DNA of 22,777 bases from JBFWQM01 sp050249455 (GTDB lineage Bacteria; Pseudomonadota; Alphaproteobacteria; MPNO01; VGEU01). Of the stretch, positions 16,204-22,653 are shown piece after piece. The DNA is taken from assembly GCA_050249455.1 (NCBI GenBank), contig JBFWQM010000068.1:1-22777 (forward strand), given 5' to 3'. Position 1 is the stretch's first letter. The number at the start of each line of letters is the position of its first letter. The translations under genes were made by a program, and so were the position numbers. The notes under the pieces were generated by a model that was not told the DNA's origin, made no database searches, and was given only the letters and a program-made list of their open reading frames with translations.

Positions 16204-16224
16204 TGCAATTGCAAGTCACTCGCA
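16204..16224 (+). promoter_or_regulatory. Fur-family-like box shared by the exported-protein and piuC genes
   Basis: The sequence TGCAAT followed directly by TGCAAGTCACTCGCA matches the element upstream of hemP (minus strand, 5997-5977) at 17 of 21 positions. It includes the palindrome TTGCAATTGCAA at 16203-16214. It sits 36 bases before the piuC start and 62 bases before the divergent start at 16141, so one bound dimer or pair could repress both genes. Iron control is inferred from the two gene types that carry the element. Confidence 0.6.
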
Positions 16225-16260
16225 GTTGCCAGCGGGGCCGGTTGATGGCATGCAGGGGCG

Positions 16261-16923
16261 ATGATCCTGCCGGTCGCCAACGTCCTGAGCCCGGAGCAGG
16301 CCGCCGCCATCGCCGCGCGGCTGGCCGCCGGCCGCTTCCAGCCGGGCGCCGCGACGGCGGGGTGGAACGCACGCCTGGTCAAGGAGAACGACCAGCTGCG
16401 CGCCGACGACCCCGCCCATGCAGGGCTCCGCGCCGAGGTCGAGCGCGCGGTGCGCGGCCACCCGGTCGTTGCGCTGGCGACGCGGCCGAAGTCGTTCGGG
16501 CCGATCCTGTTCAGCCGCAGCGCCGCCGGACAACATTACGGCACGCACGTGGACGACGCGGTGATGGGCGGGGTGCGCACCGACGTCTCCTTCACCCTGT
16601 TCCTGGCCGACCCGGAGAGCTACCAGGGCGGCGAGCTGGTGATCGAGGCCACGGGCGGCGAGACGGCTTTCAAGCTGCCGGCAGGCGCCGGCGTGTTCTA
16701 CCCCTCGACGACGTTGCACCGGGTCGAGCCGGTGACGGCGGGGGAGCGGCTGGTCGCCGCCGGCTGGCTGCGCAGCCTGGTGCGGGACGCGGCCGAGCGC
16801 GAGCTCCTGTTCGACCTCGACACCGCGCGCCAGTCGCTGTTCAAGGCGCACGGCAAGACCGCGGAGTTCGACCTGTTGAGCAAGTGCCTGTCGAACCTGC
16901 TGCGCAAGTGGGTCGACGACTGA
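16261..16923 (+). CDS. piuC: Fe(II)/2-oxoglutarate-dependent dioxygenase, PiuC/YbiX type
   Basis: A 220-residue PKHD-type hydroxylase. The iron ligands are visible as His96 and Asp98 in YGTHVDDAVM and His153 in STTLHRVEPVT; Arg163 in GERLVAAGWLRS is the expected 2-oxoglutarate contact. The core is a prolyl-4-hydroxylase-like double-stranded beta-helix, with a helical C-terminus typical of the YbiX family (AHGKTAEFDLLSKCLSNLLRKW in part). AGGGG lies about 3-7 bases before the ATG. PiuC-type genes are commonly iron-regulated and often sit near TonB receptors for siderophores; the true substrate is not settled. Here the neighbour is a divergent exported protein with a shared iron-box-like site, and no receptor gene is in view. 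Confidence 0.92.
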   Translation: MILPVANVLSPEQAAAIAARLAAGRFQPGAATAGWNARLVKENDQLRADDPAHAGLRAEVERAVRGHPVVALATRPKSFGPILFSRSAAGQHYGTHVDDAVMGGVRTDVSFTLFLADPESYQGGELVIEATGGETAFKLPAGAGVFYPSTTLHRVEPVTAGERLVAAGWLRSLVRDAAERELLFDLDTARQSLFKAHGKTAEFDLLSKCLSNLLRKWVDD

Positions 16924-17130
16924 CCCGGGTCGCCCGCGCAGCGACCGGCGGCGCAAGCCCCACCGCAAAAGCCAACGGCCGCGCCATCGAGTGACGGCAC
17001 GGCCGAAGGAGGAGGCCGCTCGCCCGGGGAACGCGACGACCCAGGCGGCGGTACGACAGACTCTTGTCTAAAGAATGCTGCTACGCACGCACATCACGCA
17101 ACGCAAACCAACGCACTGTACTGGACGCGA

Positions 17131-17577
17131 CTACTTGCCGTTCGCGAGAGCGGACTGCATCTCGTCGAGCGTCTCGGCATAGCGCTTGCCGCACACCTCG
17201 ACGGTCGCCGCCGTCGTCTTCGCGATCAACTCGTTGAGCTCGCGGATGTTGGCGAAGCCCATCTGGAACGCCTCGCGCGCGAAGGCGACCTGCTTGGCGG
17301 CCTTGTCGGCGGGCTTGCCGGCCGCGACCATGTCCTGGGTCGCCTTCACCGTCTTCTCCATGCCGGCATTGACCATCTCGGCCTGCCGCTTGGCGACGGT
17401 CTGGAAGCTCTCCACGAACAGGCGGTTGGCCTCGCTGAGGGCCTCGAAATTGCGCTGCTGCAGCGCGACGAAGGCGTCCATGTTGACGCCCGGAACCTTG
17501 AAGTTCGCCCACATCTTGGTCACGTCCCACTCGGGGGGAAGCTCCACGTGCGGGGGCATTTGCTTCGCTGTCGCCAT
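17131..17577 (-). CDS. phaP: Phasin family protein (PHA granule-associated)
   Basis: A 148-residue amphipathic, almost wholly helical protein of the alphaproteobacterial phasin family. Phasins coat polyhydroxyalkanoate granules and limit their size. The core motif runs from VDMDAF-like residues (GVNMDAFVALQQRNFEAL) through ANRLFVESFQTVAKRQAEM to AFQMGFANIRELNELIAKT, which is the expected phasin order. There is no signal peptide or membrane segment. The ATG at 17577 has AGG-containing sequence about 6-12 bases upstream. Its promoter is bracketed by two palindromes resembling PhaR sites, the usual autoregulated arrangement by which PHA accumulation induces phasin. No PHA synthase genes occur in the window. 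The 207 bases downstream (16924-17130) hold nothing I can call. Confidence 0.9.
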   Translation of the reverse strand: MATAKQMPPHVELPPEWDVTKMWANFKVPGVNMDAFVALQQRNFEALSEANRLFVESFQTVAKRQAEMVNAGMEKTVKATQDMVAAGKPADKAAKQVAFAREAFQMGFANIRELNELIAKTTAATVEVCGKRYAETLDEMQSALANGK

Positions 17578-17589
17578 CAGACCTGCCTC

Positions 17590-17605
17590 TTGTTGCGGTG
17601 CACAA
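17590..17605. promoter_or_regulatory. PhaR-like operator, start-site-proximal
   Basis: TTGTTGCGGTGCACAA is an imperfect palindrome around TGCGGTGCA; read on the minus strand it contains TGCACCGCAACAA, identical to part of the second copy at 17650-17666. It covers about +1 to +17 of the predicted phasin transcript, a position suited to repression. Published PhaR sites in alphaproteobacteria have the form TGC-N3-GCA with CAA-like flanks. Confidence 0.6.
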
Positions 17606-17612
17606 TGCCGTG

Positions 17613-17641
17613 TTTATGGGCACGGCGGCGCCCAACGTCAA
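17613..17641 (-). promoter_or_regulatory. Predicted phasin promoter
   Basis: On the minus strand, TTGACG (17641-17636, 5/6) is followed after 17 bases by CATAAA (17618-17613, 4/6). Transcription should begin near 17606, about 29 bases before the phaP ATG, between the two palindromes. Confidence 0.55.
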
Positions 17642-17649
17642 GAGACGTT

Positions 17650-17666
17650 TTGTTGCACCGCAACAA
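17650..17666. promoter_or_regulatory. PhaR-like operator, upstream copy
   Basis: TTGTTGCACCGCAACAA is a perfect palindrome with 7-bp arms and a 3-base centre, ending 9 bases upstream of the phasin -35 element. Its centre is 60 bp from that of the proximal copy. The two copies suit cooperative or looped binding of the PHA-responsive repressor PhaR, whose gene is not in this window. Confidence 0.65.
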
Positions 17667-17699
17667 AAATGCCTGTGGCAGCCTGACGCAGCGTCAGGC
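17665..17699 (-). terminator. Terminator of the TetR-family gene
   Basis: Read on the minus strand, an 8-bp perfect dyad (GCCTGACG and CGTCAGGC, 17699-17681) spans the TetR stop codon. Directly after it, TGCC-ACA-GGCA forms a 4-bp hairpin followed by TTTTT (17680-17665). Together they look like an intrinsic terminator that keeps transcription of this gene out of the phasin promoter. The last bases touch the upstream PhaR-like site. Confidence 0.5.
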
Positions 17700-18320
17700 G
17701 GCGGCTTGGCGGTATCGGGGCGGGCGCGGCAGCCACGCGAGCAATCGCTCGGCCTGTTGCAACCTGCGGTCGAGATGCGCCATCGTGCGCGAGGAGTCCT
17801 CGCTGTCGTCGGCCAGCCACACCCGCATCGTCGACAGGTAGATCGCGGCCAGTCCCTTGACCCGGACGCAGCCCGGCAACCCGGCCGACGACACGCCCGC
17901 CGCCTCCAGCGTCCAGGCCATCGAGCGCAGCAGCCGGGCGGCCCCGCACAGGCCGGCCAGCGGGTCGCCACCGCCGTCGCGGACAAGGGCGCGCACCGAT
18001 TCCTTATAGGGCTTCAGGGCATCGAGCCGGCGCAGCAGCGTATCCATCAGCCGGTCGCGCACCGGTTCCCCCGCCGCGCCCGGGTCCATCCCGGCGAGCA
18101 CCGCATCGTCGATGCGGTCGACGAAGGCGGCGAGGATCGCGGGCTTCGACCGGAAGGCCGCGTGGACGTCGGCCAGCGAGCCGCCCGCCTCCGCGGCGAT
18201 GTCGGCCAGCGATATATCCCTCCAGCTGCGCTCCGCCGCCAGAGCCAGCGCGGCATCGACGATCCTGTCCGGCCCTGGGGGCGCGGCGTCGCGTCTGGTC
18301 GGGCGCTTGCGAGCAGGCAT
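17694..18320 (-). CDS. TetR-family transcriptional regulator
   Basis: A 208-residue regulator. Residues about 20-68 form the TetR-type DNA-binding domain: DRIVDAALALAAERSWRDIS, then LADIAAEAGGSLADVHAAF with the turn-recognition helix, and RSKPAILAAFVDRID. The ligand domain has VRDRLMDTLLRRLDALKPY, which resembles the COQ9-like C-terminal domain of some alphaproteobacterial TetR proteins. The ATG at 18320 has GGAG 8 bases upstream; the longer open frame reaching 18476 would overlap the divergent rpoH start and is rejected. The stop codon lies inside a hairpin. Its proximity to the phasin gene (same strand, 116 bases upstream) does not show a functional link. The effector is unknown. Confidence 0.87.
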   Translation of the reverse strand: MPARKRPTRRDAAPPGPDRIVDAALALAAERSWRDISLADIAAEAGGSLADVHAAFRSKPAILAAFVDRIDDAVLAGMDPGAAGEPVRDRLMDTLLRRLDALKPYKESVRALVRDGGGDPLAGLCGAARLLRSMAWTLEAAGVSSAGLPGCVRVKGLAAIYLSTMRVWLADDSEDSSRTMAHLDRRLQQAERLLAWLPRPPRYRQAAA

Positions 18321-18435
18321 CCGATGGCTCCGTCTTGCGTTACGCTGTGCCTGTAAAGATAGCACGCGAGCGGTCCGCCAACGACCCGTCGCGCGACCGA
18401 TTGAACCGTCGCGGCGGCTATGGAAATCTGTCGGC

Positions 18436-19266
18436 ATGGGAAATCGCATCAGTCCGGACACGCTGATCGGCCGCATGGCGCGCGGCGCCGCAAACGCGCT
18501 GGCCGAGCCGCGGCTGAGCCGCGAGGAGGAGCGCGCGCTGATCGAAGGGGTGCGCAGCGGCGACCGCGCCGCTGTCGCGCGCCTGGTCGCCAGCCAGATG
18601 CGCTGCGTGCGCCGCGTCGCCTGGCGCTACCGCCGCTTCGGCCAGCCGTTCGGCGACCTAGTGCAGGAAGGCGTCGTCGGCCTGATGGAGGCGCTCAAGC
18701 GCTTCAACCCGGAACGCGACGTGCGGCTGGCCACCTATGCGATGTGGTGGATCCGCGCCTCGATCCAGGACTACGTGATCCGTTCGTCGTCGCTGGTGCG
18801 AATCGGCACCACGGCCACCCAGAAGACGCTGTTCTTCCGCCTGGCGCGTACGCGGCGCCCGGCCGGCGGCGCCGAGCCGGTCAGCGCCGATGCCGCGGCC
18901 GCGCTGGCGGCGCGCTTCGGCGTGCCGGCGGCGGAGGTGGTCGCGCTGGCGCACCGGATGCGGCTGCGCGACCGTCCGCTGGACGGCGGCCCCAGCGCGC
19001 CGGGCGAAGTGCTGCCCGACGGACGGCCGACGCCAGAGGAGGAAGCGGCGGCGGCGCAGGAGCGGCACATCCTGCAGCGCCTGCTGCCGCGGGCGCTGGC
19101 GCTGCTGCCGCCGCGCGAGCGGCTGATCATCGAGCGGCGGTTCTTCGCCGACCGGGGCGCGACCCGCGAAGGCATCGGCGCCGAGCTCGGCGTCTCCAAG
19201 GAGCGGGTGCGACAGCTGGAGCAGCGGGCGCTGGGCGAGCTGCGCCGGCTGCTGGCGCTCACCTGA
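18436..19266 (+). CDS. rpoH2: RNA polymerase sigma-32 factor RpoH, second copy
   Basis: A complete 276-residue sigma-32. Region 2 is intact: FGDLVQEGVVGLMEALKRFN and ATYAMWWIRASIQDYVIRS with the -10-binding helix. The RpoH box TTATQKTLFFRLARTRR (125-141), diagnostic of the heat-shock sigma subfamily, follows. Region 4 ends with ELGVSKERVRQLEQRALGEL. Length and box agree with RpoH. In Rhizobiales and Rhodobacterales with two RpoH proteins, RpoH2 tends to serve oxidative or photo-oxidative stress; by analogy this copy may do so, but the numbering is only a label of convenience. The ATG at 18436 is chosen because the protein begins there by family alignment; no strong ribosome-binding site is visible. 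The 3' end overlaps the convergent Rid gene by 8 bases. Confidence 0.93.
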   Translation: MGNRISPDTLIGRMARGAANALAEPRLSREEERALIEGVRSGDRAAVARLVASQMRCVRRVAWRYRRFGQPFGDLVQEGVVGLMEALKRFNPERDVRLATYAMWWIRASIQDYVIRSSSLVRIGTTATQKTLFFRLARTRRPAGGAEPVSADAAAALAARFGVPAAEVVALAHRMRLRDRPLDGGPSAPGEVLPDGRPTPEEEAAAAQERHILQRLLPRALALLPPRERLIIERRFFADRGATREGIGAELGVSKERVRQLEQRALGELRRLLALT

Positions 19267-19684
19267 GCGCGTCGTCGATCCAGTCGTCGGGCGCCACGGC
19301 GTCGGCCTCGATTGCCACCAGCATCTCCGGATCGATCAGCCGCGCGACCTGGACCATCGTGCCGGCCGGAGCGGCCCCGCCCAGCGCCTCGGCATGGGCG
19401 CGGCCGATCTCGGCCCAGCGGTCGATGTCGGTGACGTAGATGCGGGTGCGCACGACGTCCTTCAGGCCGGCCCCGGCGCGCGCCAGCGCCGCCTCGACGT
19501 TGGCCAGCGCCTGGCGGGCCTGGGCGTAGGCGTCTCCGACGCCGACCAGCCGCCCGTCGGGGCCGGTGGCGGCGGTGCCGGAGACATGCACGGCCTGGCC
19601 GATCCGTACTGCCCGGCTGAAGCCGGCCGCGACCTCCCAGGGGGCGTCGGACCGGTAGTTGGTCCGCGGGCCGTCGGCGGCCAC
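19259..19684 (-). CDS. Rid (YjgF/YER057c/UK114) family protein lacking the catalytic Arg
   Basis: A 141-residue trimer-forming Rid-family protein. Canonical RidA hydrolyses reactive 2-aminoacrylate-type imines and needs an Arg in the motif PARS or PART. Here that site reads PAGTMVQVARL, with Gly108 in place of Arg. The second site residue, Glu126 in VAIEADAV, is kept. The remaining motifs (AVHVSGTAATGPDGRLVG, ANVEAALARAGAGLKDVVRTRIYVTDI) are normal. It is therefore likely a Rid subfamily member without standard imine deaminase activity. Translation starts at GTG (19684), 6 bases past the proC stop, so the two are coupled. Its stop overlaps the convergent rpoH2 end by 8 bases. The true role is unknown; neighbours suggest amino-acid metabolism. 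Confidence 0.9.
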   Translation of the reverse strand: MAADGPRTNYRSDAPWEVAAGFSRAVRIGQAVHVSGTAATGPDGRLVGVGDAYAQARQALANVEAALARAGAGLKDVVRTRIYVTDIDRWAEIGRAHAEALGGAAPAGTMVQVARLIDPEMLVAIEADAVAPDDWIDDALR

Positions 19685-19690
19685 GGCCGT

Positions 19691-20500
19691 TCAGCCGGCG
19701 AGCTCGCGCGACCGCCTCGTCGCGGCATCGACGGCACGATCGAGCAGCGCCTGCAGCCCGTCGCCGGCCATCAGGACCTTGAGCGCCGCCTCCGTGGTGC
19801 CGCCGGGGCTGGTGACGTTCTTGCGCAGGGTCGCCGGCGCCTCCGTCGATTGGCGGGCGAGCTCGCCGGAGCCGGCCACGGTGGCGCGAGCCAGCCTGGC
19901 CGCCAGCTCGGGCGGCAGGCCGCTCTTCACGCCGGCCTCGGTCAGGCACTCGATCATCAGAAAGACGTAGGCCGGGCCGGAGCCGGACACCGCCGTGACC
20001 GGGTCGAGCAGCGCCTCGTCCTCCACCCACGCCACCTCGCCCACCGCCTCCAGCAGCGACTGGCACATCGCCCGCTGGCCCGCGGTGACGCATCCGTTGG
20101 CGCAGGCGACGGTGATGCCGCGATGCACCGCCGCCGGCGTGTTCGGCATGGTGCGCACGATCGCCGCCTCGGCCCCGAGGTGGAATTCGAAGAAGCCGAT
20201 CGGCTTGCCGGCGGCGATGGAGGCGAACAGCGCCTTCGGCACGAAGCGCCGGTAGGCCGGCACGACGTCGGCCATCACCTGCGGCTTGACCGCGAAGATC
20301 ACGACGTCGGGCGCCAGGCCATCAGGGAGCTGCGAGGCCTCGGACACCGCCTCGATGGCGTAGTGGTCGCCGATCGCGCGGGCGGCCGCGGCGGCCGGCT
20401 CGACCACCTTGATCGACTGCCGCGGCACGCCGCGTTCGATCCAGCCGGACAGCAGCGCGCCGCCCATCTTGCCGCAGCCGACGAGCACGTAGTTCGTCAT
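19691..20500 (-). CDS. proC: Pyrroline-5-carboxylate reductase ProC
   Basis: Reduces 1-pyrroline-5-carboxylate to proline with NAD(P)H, the last step of proline synthesis. The 269-residue length is standard. The N-terminal Rossmann motif VLVGCGKMGGALLSGW and the central IFAVKPQVM are present. The C-terminal family signature runs across VSGSGPAYVFLMIECL, SGELARQSTEAPATLRKNV and TSPGGTTEAAL, all intact. It lies between a YbjN-domain gene upstream (22-base gap) and the Rid gene downstream (6-base gap), and the three probably form one transcription unit. YbjN-proC linkage is common in alphaproteobacterial genomes as I recall. Confidence 0.96.
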   Translation of the reverse strand: MTNYVLVGCGKMGGALLSGWIERGVPRQSIKVVEPAAAAARAIGDHYAIEAVSEASQLPDGLAPDVVIFAVKPQVMADVVPAYRRFVPKALFASIAAGKPIGFFEFHLGAEAAIVRTMPNTPAAVHRGITVACANGCVTAGQRAMCQSLLEAVGEVAWVEDEALLDPVTAVSGSGPAYVFLMIECLTEAGVKSGLPPELAARLARATVAGSGELARQSTEAPATLRKNVTSPGGTTEAALKVLMAGDGLQALLDRAVDAATRRSRELAG

Positions 20501-20522
20501 GGGATGGCCCTCCGGCCGGCCG

Positions 20523-21026
20523 TCAGGCCTCGCCGACCGGCTCCAGCAGCGCCGCGGCGATCGCTTCCACCGGCTCGCGTCCGCCCCACACGACGAGCTG
20601 GAAGGCCGGATAGAAGCGCTCGCACTCGCTGAGCGCGATGTCGACCAGGTCCTCGAGCTGCTCCACGCTGGCGCCGGGGACGCCGCGCATCGGGATCGCG
20701 TGGCGGAAGATCGGCAGGCCTTCGCCCGACGAGATGTCGAAATGGCCGATGATGACCTTCTCGTTGATCATGGCCAGGAGGTCGTTGAGCCGGTTGCGCT
20801 GCACCTCCGGCACCCGGGTGTCGAACGCGCAGGCGAACTGCAGCGCCCTCAGGTCGTCGTGCCAAGAGACGTAGACGCGGTAGTCGCACCAGCGGCCGCC
20901 GATCTCGACCGCCATCTCCTCCTCGGTTGGCCGGTCGAACAGCCAGTCGTGCGCCGAGGCGATCTGCTCCATCACGTCGAGCGGGTTGAAAAAGGACTGG
21001 TTCACGGGCTCTGCGACTGCCGGCAT
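20523..21026 (-). CDS. YbjN domain-containing protein
   Basis: A 167-residue soluble protein of the YbjN family, whose fold resembles type III secretion chaperones; E. coli YbjN affects motility and stress physiology, but its biochemical role is unsettled. The recognisable core is DRPTEEEMAVEIGGRWCDYR, then LNDLLAMINEKVIIGHFDI and LIDIALSECERFYPAFQLVVW-like residues near the C-terminus. A strong ribosome-binding site, AGGAGG, lies 6 bases before the ATG at 21026, the best in the window, suggesting high translation. It is first in a probable ybjN-proC-rid unit. The 146-base gap upstream has no gene. Confidence 0.88.
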   Translation of the reverse strand: MPAVAEPVNQSFFNPLDVMEQIASAHDWLFDRPTEEEMAVEIGGRWCDYRVYVSWHDDLRALQFACAFDTRVPEVQRNRLNDLLAMINEKVIIGHFDISSGEGLPIFRHAIPMRGVPGASVEQLEDLVDIALSECERFYPAFQLVVWGGREPVEAIAAALLEPVGEA

Positions 21027-21172
21027 GCCATCCCTCCTCCCGCGAACTACGCGCGGAATGCCCGCACCCCCGTCGCTTTACGCATATCTGGTGGTGCCAT
21101 GAGGGCGAGCCCCCAATAGGATGTAGGGTGCCAGAACGGGTCGACGCACGCAAGCGCCGTCTACCCACGCCG

Positions 21173-21514
21173 TCAAGGGGACTGTGGATTGTGCTCATGG
21201 AAAGGTTCCGCGGCCTCGCCGGAGATTGCGGGCGGCGGCGCCGTGCGGTGCGGATGGCCGACCTCAAGCGCCACGATCCGCGCCTCCAGCAGCGCGATGC
21301 GGCGCTCAAGCTCCTCCTGCTGCGCGCGCGCCTTGGCGGCCATGTCGCGCGCCGCCTCGAATTCCTCCCGCGGCACCAGGTCCATGTCGGCGACCAGCCG
21401 TTCGACCTGGCTGCGGGCGAACGTCTCGATCTCGCGCTTCAGCCCGGCGACGACCCCGAAGGCGCCGCCGGCCATGCGCGCGGCGTCGTCGAAAAAGCGG
21501 TCCCTGGTCTGCAT
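21173..21514 (-). CDS. ubiK: Ubiquinone biosynthesis accessory factor UbiK (BMFP/YqiC family)
   Basis: A 113-residue protein of the UbiK (YqiC, DUF526) family, membrane-fusogenic coiled-coil proteins that aid aerobic ubiquinone synthesis with UbiJ. Residues 1-45 contain the amphipathic region RDRFFDDAARMAGGAFGVV and LKREIETFARSQVERL; residues 50-95 hold a coiled coil with LVPREEFEAARDMAAKAR and LERRIALLEARIVALE. The tail is Pro/His-rich. I chose the ATG at 21514, since GGGGAG lies about 8 bases upstream and a good promoter precedes it; the open frame upstream to 21598 would include that promoter. It is divergent from hldD. Confidence 0.88.
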   Translation of the reverse strand: MQTRDRFFDDAARMAGGAFGVVAGLKREIETFARSQVERLVADMDLVPREEFEAARDMAAKARAQQEELERRIALLEARIVALEVGHPHRTAPPPAISGEAAEPFHEHNPQSP

Positions 21515-21542
21515 GCGCCGTCTCCCCGGATTCGATGAATCG

Positions 21543-21571
21543 AGTATGGGGCTGCCGGCCGGCGGCGGCAA
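21543..21571 (-). promoter_or_regulatory. Predicted ubiK promoter
   Basis: On the minus strand, TTGCCG (21571-21566) and CATACT (21548-21543) are each 4/6 matches to the sigma-70 consensus with a 17-base spacer. The transcript would start about 22 bases before the ubiK ATG. Confidence 0.5.
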
Positions 21572-21600
21572 TCGCGCGCCCCGCCCCGGCCGCGGCACGG

Positions 21601-21629
21601 TTGCGACGGCGCGGAGCGGCTCCTATAAG
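21601..21629 (+). promoter_or_regulatory. Predicted hldD promoter
   Basis: TTGCGA (21601-21606, 4/6) is followed after 17 bases by TATAAG (21624-21629, 5/6). Transcription should begin near 21636, about 23 bases before the hldD ATG. It is back-to-back with the ubiK promoter, with about 30 bases between the two -35 elements. Confidence 0.6.
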
Positions 21630-21658
21630 GGCGCATCGCATCGCGCCCGGGAAATCGG

Positions 21659-22645
21659 ATGATCGTCGTCACCGGCGGGGCCGGGTTCATCGGCTCCAAC
21701 CTGCTGGCCGGACTTGAATCGCAGGGCGCGGGCGAGCTCGTGCTGTGCGACCGGCTGGGCCGCGACGGCAAATGGCGCAACGTCGCCAAGCGCGACCTCG
21801 CCGACATCGTGCCGCCGGAGCGGCTGTTCGACCTGCTGGATGCCAACGCCGGCGCGGTGGAAGTGGTGTTCCACCTGGGCGCTATCTCGACCACGACGGA
21901 GACCGACGGAGACCTCGTGGTCGCCAGCAACCTGCGGCTGTCGCTCGACCTGTGGACATGGTGTGCGCGGCACGGCGTGCGGCTGATCTACGCCTCATCG
22001 GCCGCCACCTATGGCGACGGCGCGCTGGGCTTCGACGACGACGGCGCCGCGGCGGCGCTCGCCAGGCTGCGCCCGCTCAACCTATATGGATGGAGCAAGC
22101 ATTTGTTCGACCGGCGCGTCGCCGCGCTGGCGGCGCGCGGCGGGCCCGCCCCGCCGCAGTGGGCCGGCCTCAAGTTCTTCAACGTCTACGGGCCGAACGA
22201 GTACCACAAGGACGGCCAGGTCAGCGTCGTGCTGAAGAATTTCCGCGAGATCGAAGCGACCGGACGCGCCGTCCTGTTCCGCTCGCACCGGCCGGACTTC
22301 CCCGACGGCGGCCAGCGCCGCGACTTCGTCTGGGTCGGCGACTGCGTCGACGCGATGCTGTGGCTGTACCGCAGCCCGGCGGTGTCGGGGCTGTTCAACC
22401 TGGGCACCGGCCGGGCGCGCACCTTCGCCGACCTCGCGGCCGCGGTGTTCGCCGCGCTGGGCCGCACGCCGCGGATCGACTATGTCGACATGCCGGCCAA
22501 TATCCGCAACCAGTACCAGTATCATACGGAGGCGCGCATGCAGCGGCTGGCCGCGGCCGGCTACAACGGGCCGTTCACCGCACTGGAAGACGGCGTCGCG
22601 CGCTATGTCCGCGGCTACCTGACCGCCCCCGACAGCTACGCCTGA
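21659..22645 (+). CDS. hldD: ADP-L-glycero-D-manno-heptose-6-epimerase
   Basis: A 328-residue short-chain dehydrogenase-fold epimerase that converts ADP-D-glycero-manno-heptose to the L-glycero form for the LPS inner core. The NAD(P)-binding GGAGFIGSN lies at residues 6-14. FHLGAISTTTETD (71-83) and YASSAATYGDG are characteristic of this enzyme. The catalytic pair Tyr143/Lys147 is in NLYGWSKHLFD, and Lys183 in NEYHKDGQ corresponds to the known second catalytic base. RRDFVWVGDCVD and the C-terminal NIRNQYQYHTEA are further family motifs. It indicates a Gram-negative outer membrane with heptose in its LPS. A consensus-like promoter lies upstream, and lgt follows after 8 bases. Confidence 0.96.
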   Translation: MIVVTGGAGFIGSNLLAGLESQGAGELVLCDRLGRDGKWRNVAKRDLADIVPPERLFDLLDANAGAVEVVFHLGAISTTTETDGDLVVASNLRLSLDLWTWCARHGVRLIYASSAATYGDGALGFDDDGAAAALARLRPLNLYGWSKHLFDRRVAALAARGGPAPPQWAGLKFFNVYGPNEYHKDGQVSVVLKNFREIEATGRAVLFRSHRPDFPDGGQRRDFVWVGDCVDAMLWLYRSPAVSGLFNLGTGRARTFADLAAAVFAALGRTPRIDYVDMPANIRNQYQYHTEARMQRLAAAGYNGPFTALEDGVARYVRGYLTAPDSYA

Positions 22646-22653
22646 GCGCCCCG

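Noticed and set aside
16991..17071. Possible 26-codon frame (GTG start) between piuC and phaP
   Set aside because: No ribosome-binding site, and low-complexity composition.
21076..21106. TGGCAC-containing stretch upstream of the YbjN gene, considered as a sigma-54 promoter
   Set aside because: The distance between the GG and GC elements is about 3 bases too long for the strict -24/-12 spacing.
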